This document shows, piece after piece, positions 51,734 to 59,940 of a DNA stretch of 64,000 nt. Origin of the DNA: Alloalcanivorax marinus (lineage in GTDB: Bacteria > Pseudomonadota > Gammaproteobacteria > Pseudomonadales > Alcanivoracaceae); contig NZ_JAEKJB010000015.1 of the NCBI RefSeq assembly GCF_016785095.1, positions 327,267-391,266 of the forward strand, written 5' to 3'. Position 1 is the first letter of the stretch, and every line of letters starts with the position of its first letter. Below the pieces are notes generated by a model, which had not been told where the DNA came from, made no database searches, and was given only the letters and a program-made list of their open reading frames with translations. Made by a program: the position numbers and the translations under genes.

Positions 51734-53596
51734 TTATTGGTTGTACAACCACTCGCTGCGATCCAGCGCCCGATTGTTGATGCGGATCTCGGCGATATCG
51801 CCGGCGAACAGATTCCCCGGGTTGCCCTGCCAGCTGTTGATGCCGATGTTCCAGGGCTGCCCCGGCTCCACCAGCAGCCCCTGCTGCGGATCAACGCCGG
51901 TACGCATGGTCAGGGAACCGTCCACGTACATTTGCACCCGCTCGCCATCGTTCACCAAAGCGATGTGGTACCAGTAATCGCTGGCCACTTCCCAGGACCA
52001 GTTGTCCTGACCCTTGCCATTCTGGGAAGTGCTCACCCACTGGAACTCCTTCAGGGATGAAACGTTCAAGCCCAGGGACGCATCGCTGCCGGAGCACCCC
52101 ACCTCGTGGTATTGGCAGACCTGACTGATGCCCGGCTCGTGGTTGAGAATGCCGGACCACTGATTCTGGTCGCGCATCCAATCGGACGGCAGGCGGACGA
52201 TGGCTTCGATGGTGTATTGCGGCAGGAAACCTGGCTTGCCGGCGGCGCTGTTTTCAAAGCTCAGCCCCGGCCCGCCGGTGGTCAGGTAATAGCCGCCGAT
52301 GTCGTTGTTGCCGTGGAAGGTGGCGGTGCCGGTGGCGTAACCGAACGGCGGCGCGTCGTCGCGCAGTTCGAAGAAGTCGCTCTGCTCGCCCTGGGGATCG
52401 TTGTAATCCACCAGCTCCAGAGTGTTGCCGTTACCGGAGGCGTCCAGGAACTGCACCGAGCCGTCGGCGCGGGTGATGCGGTGATCGTCGTCGAGAATCC
52501 AATAGGCTTCGGTGCCCTCGATGTTGCCCGGAGCGTCGGCGACGGTGCCCTGGTTGAGGTCGGCGAAACGCCGCTCGAAGTTCATCGGCACGCTGAATTC
52601 CCAGCGCGACAGTTCATCCTGGGGCTGGCGCTCGGCTTCCGGAATGGCCGCCACCCAGGGTGAGTAGGAGCGGAAGTCCAGTTGCTGGTCCGCCTCGTTG
52701 AAGGTCACCAGCTGCATCATGCCGTTGCCGCCCCAGAAACCGGACTGGTAATCCACCACCACCATCACCACGTCGCGACCATAGTCGTTCTTGCCGATCA
52801 GCGTCGCTTCGCCGTGGTTGTGGCCGCTCACGGTGAGGAAAATCTGGTCATTGGAACGGATCAGGTCTTCCCACAACTGTTGGCCCAGGGGGGTGAACAC
52901 GGCGGTTTCACCATCGGAACCGATGCCCAGCAACTGATGGGTAGTGAGAATCGTGGGGGTGTCCGGATGCTGGTCGAGCACGTCCTGTACCCAGGCCACG
53001 GTTTGCTGCGACGGCAGCCAGTCCAGGGCCAGTACCAGGTACTCCCGGTCGCCGCCCTGGAACAGGTGATAGCTGTTGAAGCCAGTGTCGTCGGTGCCCT
53101 GGAAGGTGCCGAAGTTGGAGGCCTGCAGGGACGCTGGGAAGTGCTGCAGGAAAGGTTCGTTGGCCAGGGTGCGCTGATCGTCCCACTGCCCGCTGTTCAT
53201 CACATCATGGTTGCCGGCCAGCACGCTGTAGGGCGTTTCCGGATTGGCTTCCAGAATCTGCATGGCGTTGCGCGCCTCCACCCATTCCTCGGGCACATTG
53301 GCACGGTCGACCACGTCGCCAAGATGCACCGTGAACTTGATGTTTTCTTCCTGGTAATGGTCGGCGATCCATTGCGTCTGAACGGTATAACGCTCCGGCG
53401 AATAACGGGCGTACTTCTGGGTATCGGGCAGCACCGCCAGGGTGAAGGCATTGGCGGCCTGGCCATCGTTGCCGTCCGGCGGCGTGTTATCGCCACCGCC
53501 ACCGGAGCTGCTGTCGCCGCCACAGGCGGAGAGGAAAAGACACAGTAAGAGCGTCAGCCAGGTGGCTCGCCACCGGGCCGGGTGCAGGGTATTCAT
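51734..53596 (-). CDS. Metallophosphoesterase lipoprotein with C-terminal LamG-like domain
   Basis: 620-aa exported lipoprotein: lipobox LFLSACGGD (Cys25), Gly/Ser linker, then a calcineurin-like phosphoesterase domain with LAVLPDTQ, HLGDVVD, GNHDVM, THQLL and SGHNHGEA as metal-binding motifs. From about residue 400 a concanavalin A/LamG-type domain follows (YTIEAIVRLPSDW, YWYHIALVNDGERVQMYVDGSL, WNIGINSWQGNPGNLFAGDIAEIRI). Probably a surface or periplasmic phosphatase or phosphodiesterase. A single-gene unit with its own terminator. Only a half Pho-type word (CTGTCAA) is seen upstream, so phosphate control is unproven. Confidence 0.88.
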   Translation of the reverse strand: MNTLHPARWRATWLTLLLCLFLSACGGDSSSGGGGDNTPPDGNDGQAANAFTLAVLPDTQKYARYSPERYTVQTQWIADHYQEENIKFTVHLGDVVDRANVPEEWVEARNAMQILEANPETPYSVLAGNHDVMNSGQWDDQRTLANEPFLQHFPASLQASNFGTFQGTDDTGFNSYHLFQGGDREYLVLALDWLPSQQTVAWVQDVLDQHPDTPTILTTHQLLGIGSDGETAVFTPLGQQLWEDLIRSNDQIFLTVSGHNHGEATLIGKNDYGRDVVMVVVDYQSGFWGGNGMMQLVTFNEADQQLDFRSYSPWVAAIPEAERQPQDELSRWEFSVPMNFERRFADLNQGTVADAPGNIEGTEAYWILDDDHRITRADGSVQFLDASGNGNTLELVDYNDPQGEQSDFFELRDDAPPFGYATGTATFHGNNDIGGYYLTTGGPGLSFENSAAGKPGFLPQYTIEAIVRLPSDWMRDQNQWSGILNHEPGISQVCQYHEVGCSGSDASLGLNVSSLKEFQWVSTSQNGKGQDNWSWEVASDYWYHIALVNDGERVQMYVDGSLTMRTGVDPQQGLLVEPGQPWNIGINSWQGNPGNLFAGDIAEIRINNRALDRSEWLYNQ

Positions 53597-53755
53597 GGTG
53601 AGTCTCCCGAGTAAGGACTGTTTACGCGGGGCTCACCTTAAGGATCGGGTGTGACTCGGCGATGGCCGAAATATTTCGCTGTTTTTGACAGTTTGAGGGT
53701 GTACACCCCATGCGCGCGCCGCGCCGTGAAACCCGGCCCGGCGCGCCGCCGCCGG

Positions 53756-54364
53756 TCAGGCACTCTGTTCGGCGGGCCGCGGGTCCAGGGATTTCTTGTA
53801 GAGCGAGCGTTTGGGCTGGGCCATGACGCGACGCAGCATGGGCTCGAAGAACGACAGCGGCAGGGTTTCCTGCTCCGGGTCGAAGGCGGCGGCATCGTAC
53901 TTGGCGCAGAATTCCACGGTGCGTTTAAAGCACGGGTGATCGCGGAATTGCTCGCGCAGGTCGCGGTCCAGCCCCAGATGGTTGAAGAAGTAGTAGCCCT
54001 GGAAGATAGCGTGGTGCTTCACCATCCAGTGATTCTCCTCGCTGACAAAGGGCTCCAGCAGGCTGGCCGCCACGTCGGCGTGGTTGTAGGGCCCCAGAGT
54101 GTCGCCAATATCGTGCAGCAGGGCACACACCACGTACTCCTCGTCCTGGCCGTCACGGTGCGCCAGGGTGGCGGTCTGCAGGCAATGGGTCAGGCGATCC
54201 ACCGGAAAGCCACCGCAATCGCCTTCCAGCAGTTTGAGGTGCTCGATGATGCGATCGGGCAGCTCGCGGGCGAAACCACCGAAGGCCTGGGAAATGATCC
54301 GCCAGTCCTCGGCGGTGCCGTCTTCCATATGCTTGAACTGGGCGCGGGGTTCGTGCTCGTGCAT
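53756..54364 (-). CDS. HD-domain protein (PhnZ/MIOX-like candidate)
   Basis: 202-aa HD-fold protein. The metal-ligand pattern is His60 (RLTHCLQTA), His84-Asp85 (ALLHDIGD), His95 (YNHADVA), His117 or 118 (MVKHHAIFQGYYF) and Asp157 (CAKYDAAAFD). Four His and two Asp is the set used by HD-type di-iron oxygenases such as PhnZ and MIOX, and this family was formerly called predicted HD phosphohydrolase. Divergent from a Crp/Fnr regulator, with an inverted repeat between. Substrate unknown. Confidence 0.78.
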   Translation of the reverse strand: MHEHEPRAQFKHMEDGTAEDWRIISQAFGGFARELPDRIIEHLKLLEGDCGGFPVDRLTHCLQTATLAHRDGQDEEYVVCALLHDIGDTLGPYNHADVAASLLEPFVSEENHWMVKHHAIFQGYYFFNHLGLDRDLREQFRDHPCFKRTVEFCAKYDAAAFDPEQETLPLSFFEPMLRRVMAQPKRSLYKKSLDPRPAEQSA

Positions 54365-54459
54365 GATGCTCTCCTGGCTGGGGCCCGGCGGGCCCTGGCT
54401 CTGTTATTGGTATGCTGTTTATGCCGTGGGGACAGTCTAGAGCCGGCGACGGCGGCCAT

Positions 54460-54479
54460 ACTGTCAACGGCTTTACAGT
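54460..54479. promoter_or_regulatory. Inverted repeat between the HD and Crp/Fnr genes
   Basis: ACTGT-N10-ACAGT, 23 bp before the Crp/Fnr-type ATG. A related ACTGT word appears again at 55264-55268, downstream of that gene. Candidate binding site for the regulator; it does not match the FNR (TTGAT-N4-ATCAA) or CRP consensus. Confidence 0.4.
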
Positions 54480-54502
54480 TTCCGGGGCCGGGTGGATGGG
54501 CC

Positions 54503-55210
54503 ATGTCCGATCACAGTCTTGAAGTATTGCGGGGTTGCTCCCTGCTGGCCGGCCTGCCGGCGGCGGCGCTGGCGGAAGCGGCAGCGGTGGCGCGGGTGCG
54601 GCCATTCCGGGCCAACGAGGTGCTCTATGAGCGCGGCGAGGTGCAGTCGGCGCTGTCCGTGGTGGGCGCTGGCAACGTGCGCATCAGTTCCACCAGCGCC
54701 GAGGGCCGGGAAATCATGCTGACCCTGTTCGAGCCCGGCGCCTGGTTCGGCGATACCGTGTTCTCGCCGGGCATGCCACGGGTGTTCGGCGCCACCGCCC
54801 ACAGCGACGGCGAGCTGGTGGAGGTGCCCGGCCAGGCCTACCGGGATCTGCTGGCGCGCCATCCCGAGGCCTACCCACGCACGCTGGACATGCTCAGCCG
54901 GCGCCTGTGGTCGGCGATTTCCATCATCGAGGACAACGCCCTGCGCGATATGCCCGGGCGGGTCGGTCGGCGGCTGCTGTTTCTGGCCGCCATGCACGAC
55001 CCGGGCAGCCGCGCCAGCGGGCCGGTAACCTTCAAACTGACCCGCGAGCACATCGCCAACATGATGGGCATGACCCGCCAGGGCGTGCACCGCGTGCTCA
55101 AGACGCTGGAGGCGGAGGGGCTGATCGCCTTCAGCTATGGGCAGGTCACGGTACCGGACCCGGTGGCGCTGCGCGACTACCTGGACCTCCAGGACCATGG
55201 CGAAAATTAG
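54503..55210 (+). CDS. Crp/Fnr-family transcriptional regulator
   Basis: 235-aa regulator from ATG 54503; the frame continues upstream through the HD gene without use. N-terminal cyclic-nucleotide-binding-like beta roll (NEVLYERGEVQSALSVVGAGNVRISS, LFEPGAWFGDTVFSP), dimer helix, and C-terminal winged helix (FKLTREHIANMMGMTRQGVHRVLKTLEAEGLIAF). No cysteine cluster of the FNR type is visible, so it is not a classical oxygen-sensing Fe-S protein. It probably controls the divergent HD gene. Confidence 0.9.
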   Translation: MSDHSLEVLRGCSLLAGLPAAALAEAAAVARVRPFRANEVLYERGEVQSALSVVGAGNVRISSTSAEGREIMLTLFEPGAWFGDTVFSPGMPRVFGATAHSDGELVEVPGQAYRDLLARHPEAYPRTLDMLSRRLWSAISIIEDNALRDMPGRVGRRLLFLAAMHDPGSRASGPVTFKLTREHIANMMGMTRQGVHRVLKTLEAEGLIAFSYGQVTVPDPVALRDYLDLQDHGEN

Positions 55211-55278
55211 GACGTATGTACCATGATATCGGCGCAGGTCGGCTGATGGCACTTTGATACCATACTGTGACGAAGTTC

Positions 55279-55334
55279 TTAGTATTCACGCAACCTTACA
55301 GTAATACTCATTAGTATTAATTTCCTAATACCCA
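55279..55334. promoter_or_regulatory. Iterated AGTATT/AATACT half-sites before the small membrane protein gene
   Basis: TAATACT-CATT-AGTATTA (55302-55319) is a perfect palindrome. AGTATT at 55280-55285 and AATAC at 55328-55332 repeat the half-sites on both sides, giving four alternating copies in about 55 bp of AT-rich DNA. Likely a cooperative operator. Confidence 0.5.
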
Positions 55335-55350
55335 CTGAGCTCCATGTCCC

Positions 55351-55617
55351 ATGTTCGAGTTGCCGTTCCACCTCACCCCCGCGTTGCCGGCGCCGCCCGC
55401 ACTGCACGATCTTCTCGCCCTGCCGCTGGCGGTTTTCACGGTGCTGGCCCTGCTGCTGTGGAGCGGACGGATACGCCAGAAAGTATTAGTGAACGTACTG
55501 GCCCTGGGCATCATGCTGCCCATGGTGCAACTGTCCATGGTGGCGGTCGGGGCGTATTGGCTGAACCAGCAGGTGCAGCCGGTGTTGATGGGGTTGTTGC
55601 CGAGCTGGGTGGGATAG
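55351..55617 (+). CDS. Small membrane protein, two predicted helices
   Basis: 88-aa very hydrophobic protein. After a Pro-rich start (HLTPALPAPPALHDL) come LLALPLAVFTVLALLLW and LVNVLALGIMLPMVQLSMVAVGAYWL, with a short basic loop RIRQK between, so the loop is probably cytoplasmic. Not assigned to any family I know. The ATG at 55351 has a weak ribosome site. Placed after the Crp/Fnr gene and the AGTATT operator array, and closed by a REP pair. Reality of the gene is likely from its hydrophobic pattern, but not certain. Confidence 0.6.
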   Translation: MFELPFHLTPALPAPPALHDLLALPLAVFTVLALLLWSGRIRQKVLVNVLALGIMLPMVQLSMVAVGAYWLNQQVQPVLMGLLPSWVG

Positions 55618-55631
55618 ACGGCTTCGCCGCC

Positions 55632-55709
55632 GATCGCGGCTGAAGCCGCTCCTACAGCGGGAAGACACCGTGTAGGAGCGGCCGGGGGCGTTTCGCTTCA
55701 GCCGCGATC
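55632..55709. repeat. REP-type pair
   Basis: Arm GATCGCGGCTGAAGCCGCTC (from 55632, to 55655) and an opposed arm starting GTAGGAGCGG at 55672 and ending GCCGCGATC at 55709, with an insertion in the second arm. Between the small membrane protein gene and cysQ, which converge. Confidence 0.7.
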
Positions 55710-55715
55710 CGGCCT

Positions 55716-56534
55716 TTATTCCGCCACGGCGGAATGGATGAAGCGCCAATCGGCGGCGGGCTGGCCGAGCACCAGGAAATGGGGGTTGAGAATATCTTCC
55801 TTGTTGTAGACCAGCGACTCGAAATCGGTGTTCACCACTTCGCCACCGGCGGCGCTTACCACCGCGTGGGCGGCGGCGGTATCCCACTCGCTGGTGGGCG
55901 CCAGGCGCGGATAGATGTCCGCCTTGCCTTCCGCCACCAGGCACAGCTTCAACGATGAGCCCATGGAGGTTTTTTCCACCGCGCCCAGGCGTTGCTGGAT
56001 CAGGGCTTCCAGCACTTCCATCCGGGTACCACCACCATGGCTGCGGCTGGCCACCATGATGACCGGCAGGTGCCGTTCGCGGCAGTGGATCGCCTGGCGC
56101 TGGCCGTTCTCTTCCTTGAAGGCACCGAGGCCTTCGCCCCCCAGATAACAGACGTCCAGCACCGGCACCTGGACCACGCCCAGCACCGGCCGGTTACCTT
56201 CCACCAGGGCGATGTTGACGGTGAATTCGCCATTGCGCTTGATGAATTCCTTGGTGCCGTCCAGCGGGTCCACCAGCCAGAAGCGCGGCCAGTCCTTACG
56301 GTCGGCGTATTCGATGCCTCCGGACTCCTCGGAGAACACCGGAATCTCCGGGGTCAGCTCCGCGAGCCGGGCGACGATCAGTTCATGGGCGGCGCGGTCG
56401 GCGGCGGTGATCGGGCTGTCGTCGTCCTTGCGGTCCACGTCCACGTCGCCGCGGTTATAGATTTCCAGGATGGCGGCGCCGGCGTCCGCGGCGATGTGGG
56501 CCACGGGTTCCAGCAGGGCGTGCAGGTCGGTCAT
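55716..56534 (-). CDS. cysQ: 3'(2'),5'-bisphosphate nucleotidase CysQ
   Basis: 272-aa Mg-dependent, Li-sensitive-type phosphatase clearing 3'-phosphoadenosine 5'-phosphate from sulfate assimilation and sulfation reactions. Metal motifs EESGG (PVFSEESGGIEYA), WLVDPLDGTKEFIKRNGEFTVNIAL, and the C-terminal SEWDTAAAHAVVSAAGGEVV mark the inositol-monophosphatase superfamily CysQ branch. Its ATG shares one base with the nudE stop, so the two are co-translated. Confidence 0.92.
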   Translation of the reverse strand: MTDLHALLEPVAHIAADAGAAILEIYNRGDVDVDRKDDDSPITAADRAAHELIVARLAELTPEIPVFSEESGGIEYADRKDWPRFWLVDPLDGTKEFIKRNGEFTVNIALVEGNRPVLGVVQVPVLDVCYLGGEGLGAFKEENGQRQAIHCRERHLPVIMVASRSHGGGTRMEVLEALIQQRLGAVEKTSMGSSLKLCLVAEGKADIYPRLAPTSEWDTAAAHAVVSAAGGEVVNTDFESLVYNKEDILNPHFLVLGQPAADWRFIHSAVAE

Positions 56535-57082
56535 TAGCGGGTTTCCAATATCCGTCGGGTCATCAGCAGAGCGGCGATCACCCGCGCCTCGGTCACGTCG
56601 TCGCGTTCCAGCAGGCGGTCCAGATCGGACAGTTTCCAGGTGATCACTTCCAGGGGTTCCGGCTCGTCGCCGGGCAGTTTTTCCTCGTAGAGGTCCTCGG
56701 CCAGGGCCACGGTGATGGCGTGCCCCATGTAGCCGGGGGAGAGTGTCATGCGCTTGAGCAGAGTGAGCTTGCGAGCGCCGTAGCCAGCCTCCTCCTTGAG
56801 TTCACGGTTGGCGGCGTCGCGCCAGTCCTCGCCGTGTTCGTAGGCGCCCTTGGGCAGAGTAATCTGGTAATCCTCGACGCCGGCGCCGTACTCGCGAATC
56901 AACACCACGGTGTCCGGGTCCAGCAGCGGCACGCACATGACGCCAGCGATGGGCGGCGTGCGCAGGCGCTCGTAGGTGCGCTCCTCGCCGTTGCTGAAAC
57001 GCAGATGCATTTCCTCGATGCCGAACAGGCGGCTCCTGGCGATCAGGCGGGTGTCGATGATCTCCGGTTTGCGGTCGTCCAT
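56534..57082 (-). CDS. nudE: ADP compounds hydrolase NudE
   Basis: 182-aa Nudix hydrolase. The Nudix box is GAYEHGEDWRDAANRELKEE followed by AGYGA, in the middle of the chain. MTLSPGYMGHAITVALAEDLY and the C-terminal LEVITWKLSDLDRLL fit NudE, which cleaves ADP-ribose, NADH and Ap3A. The nudE-cysQ pairing is common in gammaproteobacteria. GAGCGCCC lies upstream of the ATG at 57082. Confidence 0.92.
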   Translation of the reverse strand: MDDRKPEIIDTRLIARSRLFGIEEMHLRFSNGEERTYERLRTPPIAGVMCVPLLDPDTVVLIREYGAGVEDYQITLPKGAYEHGEDWRDAANRELKEEAGYGARKLTLLKRMTLSPGYMGHAITVALAEDLYEEKLPGDEPEPLEVITWKLSDLDRLLERDDVTEARVIAALLMTRRILETR

Positions 57083-57166
57083 GGGCGCTCCTGAGCGTGG
57101 AGCCTAAGCCTAACCGGATCGCGAAAAGAACCCAAGCCGACCGCGCCTGGCGCTGGCCTTGGCGCT

Positions 57167-57257
57167 GTAGGAGCGACTGGGCGGCATTCCGCTTCATTCG
57201 CGATCCGGCGTATGGCCCGATGCTCAAACGCCGGATCGCGACTGAAGTCGCTCCTAC
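57167..57257. repeat. REP-type elements between nudE and the monooxygenase
   Basis: A degenerate arm from GTAGGAGCG (57167) to ATTCGCGATC (57205-57214), and a full arm in the opposite sense, 57234-57257. The second overlaps the last codons of the Baeyer-Villiger-type gene. Confidence 0.65.
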
Positions 57258-58783
57258 GTATTGGTGGGGGTGGCGGCGGTGCTGGTGACGGGCCGCGCGG
57301 CTTTTTCCCAGTGGTACTTGCTCTCATCCACCTGGCGGGTCTTGAGCCAGTAGCGCCAGGTGGAGTACGGCCAGATCGCCACGTTCTTGCCGTCCGCCTG
57401 CTGGTACCAGCTGCTGCAGCCGCCCTGCTGCCAGACGGTGCCGGCCACATCCTTCTGCAACTTCTCGTTGAAGGCGTCCATTTCGGAGCGCTTCACGTCC
57501 AGGGCGTCCACGCCCTTGGCGTCGGTCTTCTCGATGGCGTCGACGATGTAACGGGCCTGGCACTCGATCATGAAGACGATGGAGTTGTGCCCCAGGCCGG
57601 TGTTCGGACCGACCATCTGGAACAGGTTCGGGTAACCGGCCACGGTGACGCCCAGATAGGCCTCGGAGGCGTCCTTCCAGTCCTCCTGGAGGGTGCGCCC
57701 GCCCCGACCGACGATGGGGAAACCCTGCATGTAGATGCGCGGGTCCACCACGAAGCCGGTGCCCAGCACCAGGCAGTCCATCTCGCGCTCACTGCCGTCG
57801 CTGAACACGATGCTGTGTTCACGGACTTCCTTCACACCTTCGGTGACCAGCTCCACGTTGTCCCGGTTGAAGGTGGGGTAGTAACGGTTGGAGATCATGA
57901 TGCGCTTGCAGCCCAGGGTATAGCTGGGCGTGAGGCGGCGGGCGGTGTCCTTGTCCTTTACCTGATAGCGGATGAACTGCTTGACGCCCTTCTCCAGCAA
58001 CGTGGCCAGGCGCGGGTGAAAGATCGGCAGCACCCGGGACTCGTTGCTCCAGTAGAGCCGCGCCCGGTGCAGTTTGCGCAGCACCGGGAAGCGCCGGAAC
58101 AGGCGCTTGCTTAAAGCGCTGTAGCGGCGTTCGTCGCGGGGGATGATCCAGCCCGGGGTGCGCTGCACCACGGTGAGCCGCTCCACCCGCGGGGCGATTT
58201 GTGGCACATACTGGATGGCGCTGGCGCCGGTGCCCACGGACACCACCTTCTTGCCGCTCAGATCGTAGTCGTGGTCCCACTGGGAAGAGTGGAACACCTT
58301 GCCCTGGAATCGCTCCAGGCCGGGGAAATTCGGGATTTGCGGCACGTGCAGCGGGCCACTGGCCAGCACCCAGTGCTGGCATTCCACCTGGTCGCCGTCG
58401 GTGAGGTCCAGGGTCCAGCGGGCGCGGGCTTCGTCATAGTGGGCGCCGGTGACCTCGGCGTGGAAGCGGGTACATTCGTGAATGCCGTGCTTGCCGGCGG
58501 TGGCCAGGATGTAGTCCTGAATTTCCCGCCAGCCGCTGTAGCGGGCGGACCAGTCCGGGTTGCCCTCGAAGGAATAGGAATACAGGTGCGACTGCACGTC
58601 GCAGGCGCAGCCAGGATAGGTGTTTTCCCGCCAGGTGCCGCCCAGTTCGCCGGCCTTCTCCAGCACCACGAAGTCCTCGATGCCGGCCTCGCGCAACTTG
58701 ATGGCCATGCACAGGCCGCCGAAACCGCCGCCGACGATGGCGACCTTCACGGCCCGGTTTGCCGGGTTCACTCGACTGTTCAT
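57254..58783 (-). CDS. Baeyer-Villiger-type flavin monooxygenase
   Basis: 509-aa flavoprotein monooxygenase. FAD motif VAIVGGGFGGLCMAIKLRE, GGTWRENTYPGCACDVQSHLYSYSF, Baeyer-Villiger signature FQGKVFHSSQWDHDY, NADPH motif SVGTGASAIQYVPQ, and MVGPNTGLGHNSIVFMIECQ. ATG at 58783 has AGGGAG upstream; a GTG at 58801 is possible. Divergent from an AraC-type regulator, which probably induces it. Related to, but not the same group as, the AlmA-like protein; closer in motifs to the tailed enzyme at 16170. Ketone substrate unknown. Confidence 0.9.
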   Translation of the reverse strand: MNSRVNPANRAVKVAIVGGGFGGLCMAIKLREAGIEDFVVLEKAGELGGTWRENTYPGCACDVQSHLYSYSFEGNPDWSARYSGWREIQDYILATAGKHGIHECTRFHAEVTGAHYDEARARWTLDLTDGDQVECQHWVLASGPLHVPQIPNFPGLERFQGKVFHSSQWDHDYDLSGKKVVSVGTGASAIQYVPQIAPRVERLTVVQRTPGWIIPRDERRYSALSKRLFRRFPVLRKLHRARLYWSNESRVLPIFHPRLATLLEKGVKQFIRYQVKDKDTARRLTPSYTLGCKRIMISNRYYPTFNRDNVELVTEGVKEVREHSIVFSDGSEREMDCLVLGTGFVVDPRIYMQGFPIVGRGGRTLQEDWKDASEAYLGVTVAGYPNLFQMVGPNTGLGHNSIVFMIECQARYIVDAIEKTDAKGVDALDVKRSEMDAFNEKLQKDVAGTVWQQGGCSSWYQQADGKNVAIWPYSTWRYWLKTRQVDESKYHWEKAARPVTSTAATPTNT

Positions 58784-58888
58784 ATTGTTCTCCCTGTTCA
58801 CGGGTGGCGCTGGCCCGGTTGACCCGGGCGCCTTTTCGATGGGCCTACCCTACCTTGGCGGAAGGTGGAAGAAAGCTGTTAAGCTGAC

Positions 58889-58908
58889 CCGGAAATTGAT
58901 AATTCCGG
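58889..58908. promoter_or_regulatory. Palindrome just upstream of the AraC-family gene
   Basis: CCGGAA-N8-TTCCGG (inner bases ATT-GAT-AA), ending seven bases before the AraC-type ATG and about 105 bp before the divergent monooxygenase start. Candidate autoregulatory site. Confidence 0.4.
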
Positions 58909-58915
58909 CCAAAAA

Positions 58916-59923
58916 ATGTCGCAGCGCTCGATCCTTGCCCTGATGTATACCGTGGACCTGCTCCGCCAGCGCGGAGTGGCGTGCGACGCGGTGCTGGCCC
59001 GCCACGGGCTGGACCCGGCGCGCCTGGACCCCAACGGCGAAATCGAACGTGACCGGGAACTGGCGGTGCTCACCGAGTTGCTGCCGCTGGCCGGCGACCC
59101 GGCGTTCGGCTTCGAGATGGGCCAGCGCTTCGGCCTGGCCGGCTACGGCCCGCTGACCATGCTGCTGATGACCAGCCGCACCGCCTTCGAGGGCTTTCAG
59201 TTGGGGGTGCGCTACCAGGCGCTGACCTATCTGTACGGCGAGCTGTCCCTGGTGCCCGGCGAGCAGGACACGGCGCTGATTCTCAAGCCCATCGCCCTGC
59301 CCGCCTCGGTGCGCCGCATGCTCATCGACCGGGACATGACCGGCACCTTCCGCCTGGTCAACGATCTGCAGACCCAGCTGGGCCTGGACCTGGCGCCCCG
59401 GGAAATCTGGCTGCCCTATCCGGAACCCCGCGACACGGCTTTCTATGAAGAATATTTCCGGGCGCCGATCCGCTTCGACCAGCCCTGGGCCCAGGCCACC
59501 ATCCGCAACCGGGACCTGGCCACGCCGCTGCCGTTCCACAACCAGGCCGCCCAGGAGCTGTACCGCTCCCAATGCGATGCCCTGCTGGCGCGTCGGGCCG
59601 GCGCCCCGGAAGGGCTGGCGGATCGGGTGGCCGCTTACCTGGATCTGTTTCTCGGCGACTTCCCGGACGCCGCCCGCGCCGCCGCCACCTTCGATCTGCC
59701 GGAGCGCAGCTTCCGGCGCCGGTTGGGGGAGGAGGGACGCAGCTTCCAGAAAATTCTCGATGACGTGCGGCTGCGCAAGGCCCGTGCCTTGCTAGGGGAT
59801 TCCTCGCTCAGCGTGGAGCGCATCGCCGACCGGCTCGGCTACAGCGAGACGGCGGCCTTCATCCGCGCCTTCCAGCGCTGGACCGGGCAGACCCCGGCGA
59901 AATACCGGAGGTTGGGCTCGTAG
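58916..59923 (+). CDS. AraC-family transcriptional regulator (arabinose-binding-like N-terminal domain)
   Basis: 335-aa activator-type protein. The N-terminal 220 residues match the broad domain found in OruR/ArgR-type regulators (GQRFGLAGYGPLTMLLMTSRTAFEGFQLGVRYQALT, FDQPWAQATIRNRDLATPLP). The C-terminal double helix-turn-helix ends DDVRLRKARALLGDSSLSVERIADRLGYSETAAFIRAFQRWTGQTPAKYRR. Divergent from the monooxygenase gene, likely its activator. Confidence 0.92.
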   Translation: MSQRSILALMYTVDLLRQRGVACDAVLARHGLDPARLDPNGEIERDRELAVLTELLPLAGDPAFGFEMGQRFGLAGYGPLTMLLMTSRTAFEGFQLGVRYQALTYLYGELSLVPGEQDTALILKPIALPASVRRMLIDRDMTGTFRLVNDLQTQLGLDLAPREIWLPYPEPRDTAFYEEYFRAPIRFDQPWAQATIRNRDLATPLPFHNQAAQELYRSQCDALLARRAGAPEGLADRVAAYLDLFLGDFPDAARAAATFDLPERSFRRRLGEEGRSFQKILDDVRLRKARALLGDSSLSVERIADRLGYSETAAFIRAFQRWTGQTPAKYRRLGS

Positions 59924-59940
59924 CCGCGACGAGGAACAGG

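Noticed and set aside
51590..52060. Open frame starting in palindromic copy 1 (MFDRESPGTDSRRSRKGAHTE)
   Set aside because: Created by the repeat element and antisense to the phosphoesterase gene; no ribosome site.
53640..53700. Full Pho box upstream of the metallophosphoesterase gene
   Set aside because: Only one CTGTCAA word is present; the position 11 bp away does not match, so I did not call a site.
54460..54479. FNR or CRP consensus site
   Set aside because: The repeat ACTGT-N10-ACAGT does not fit TTGAT-N4-ATCAA or TGTGA-N6-TCACA; left as an unassigned inverted repeat.
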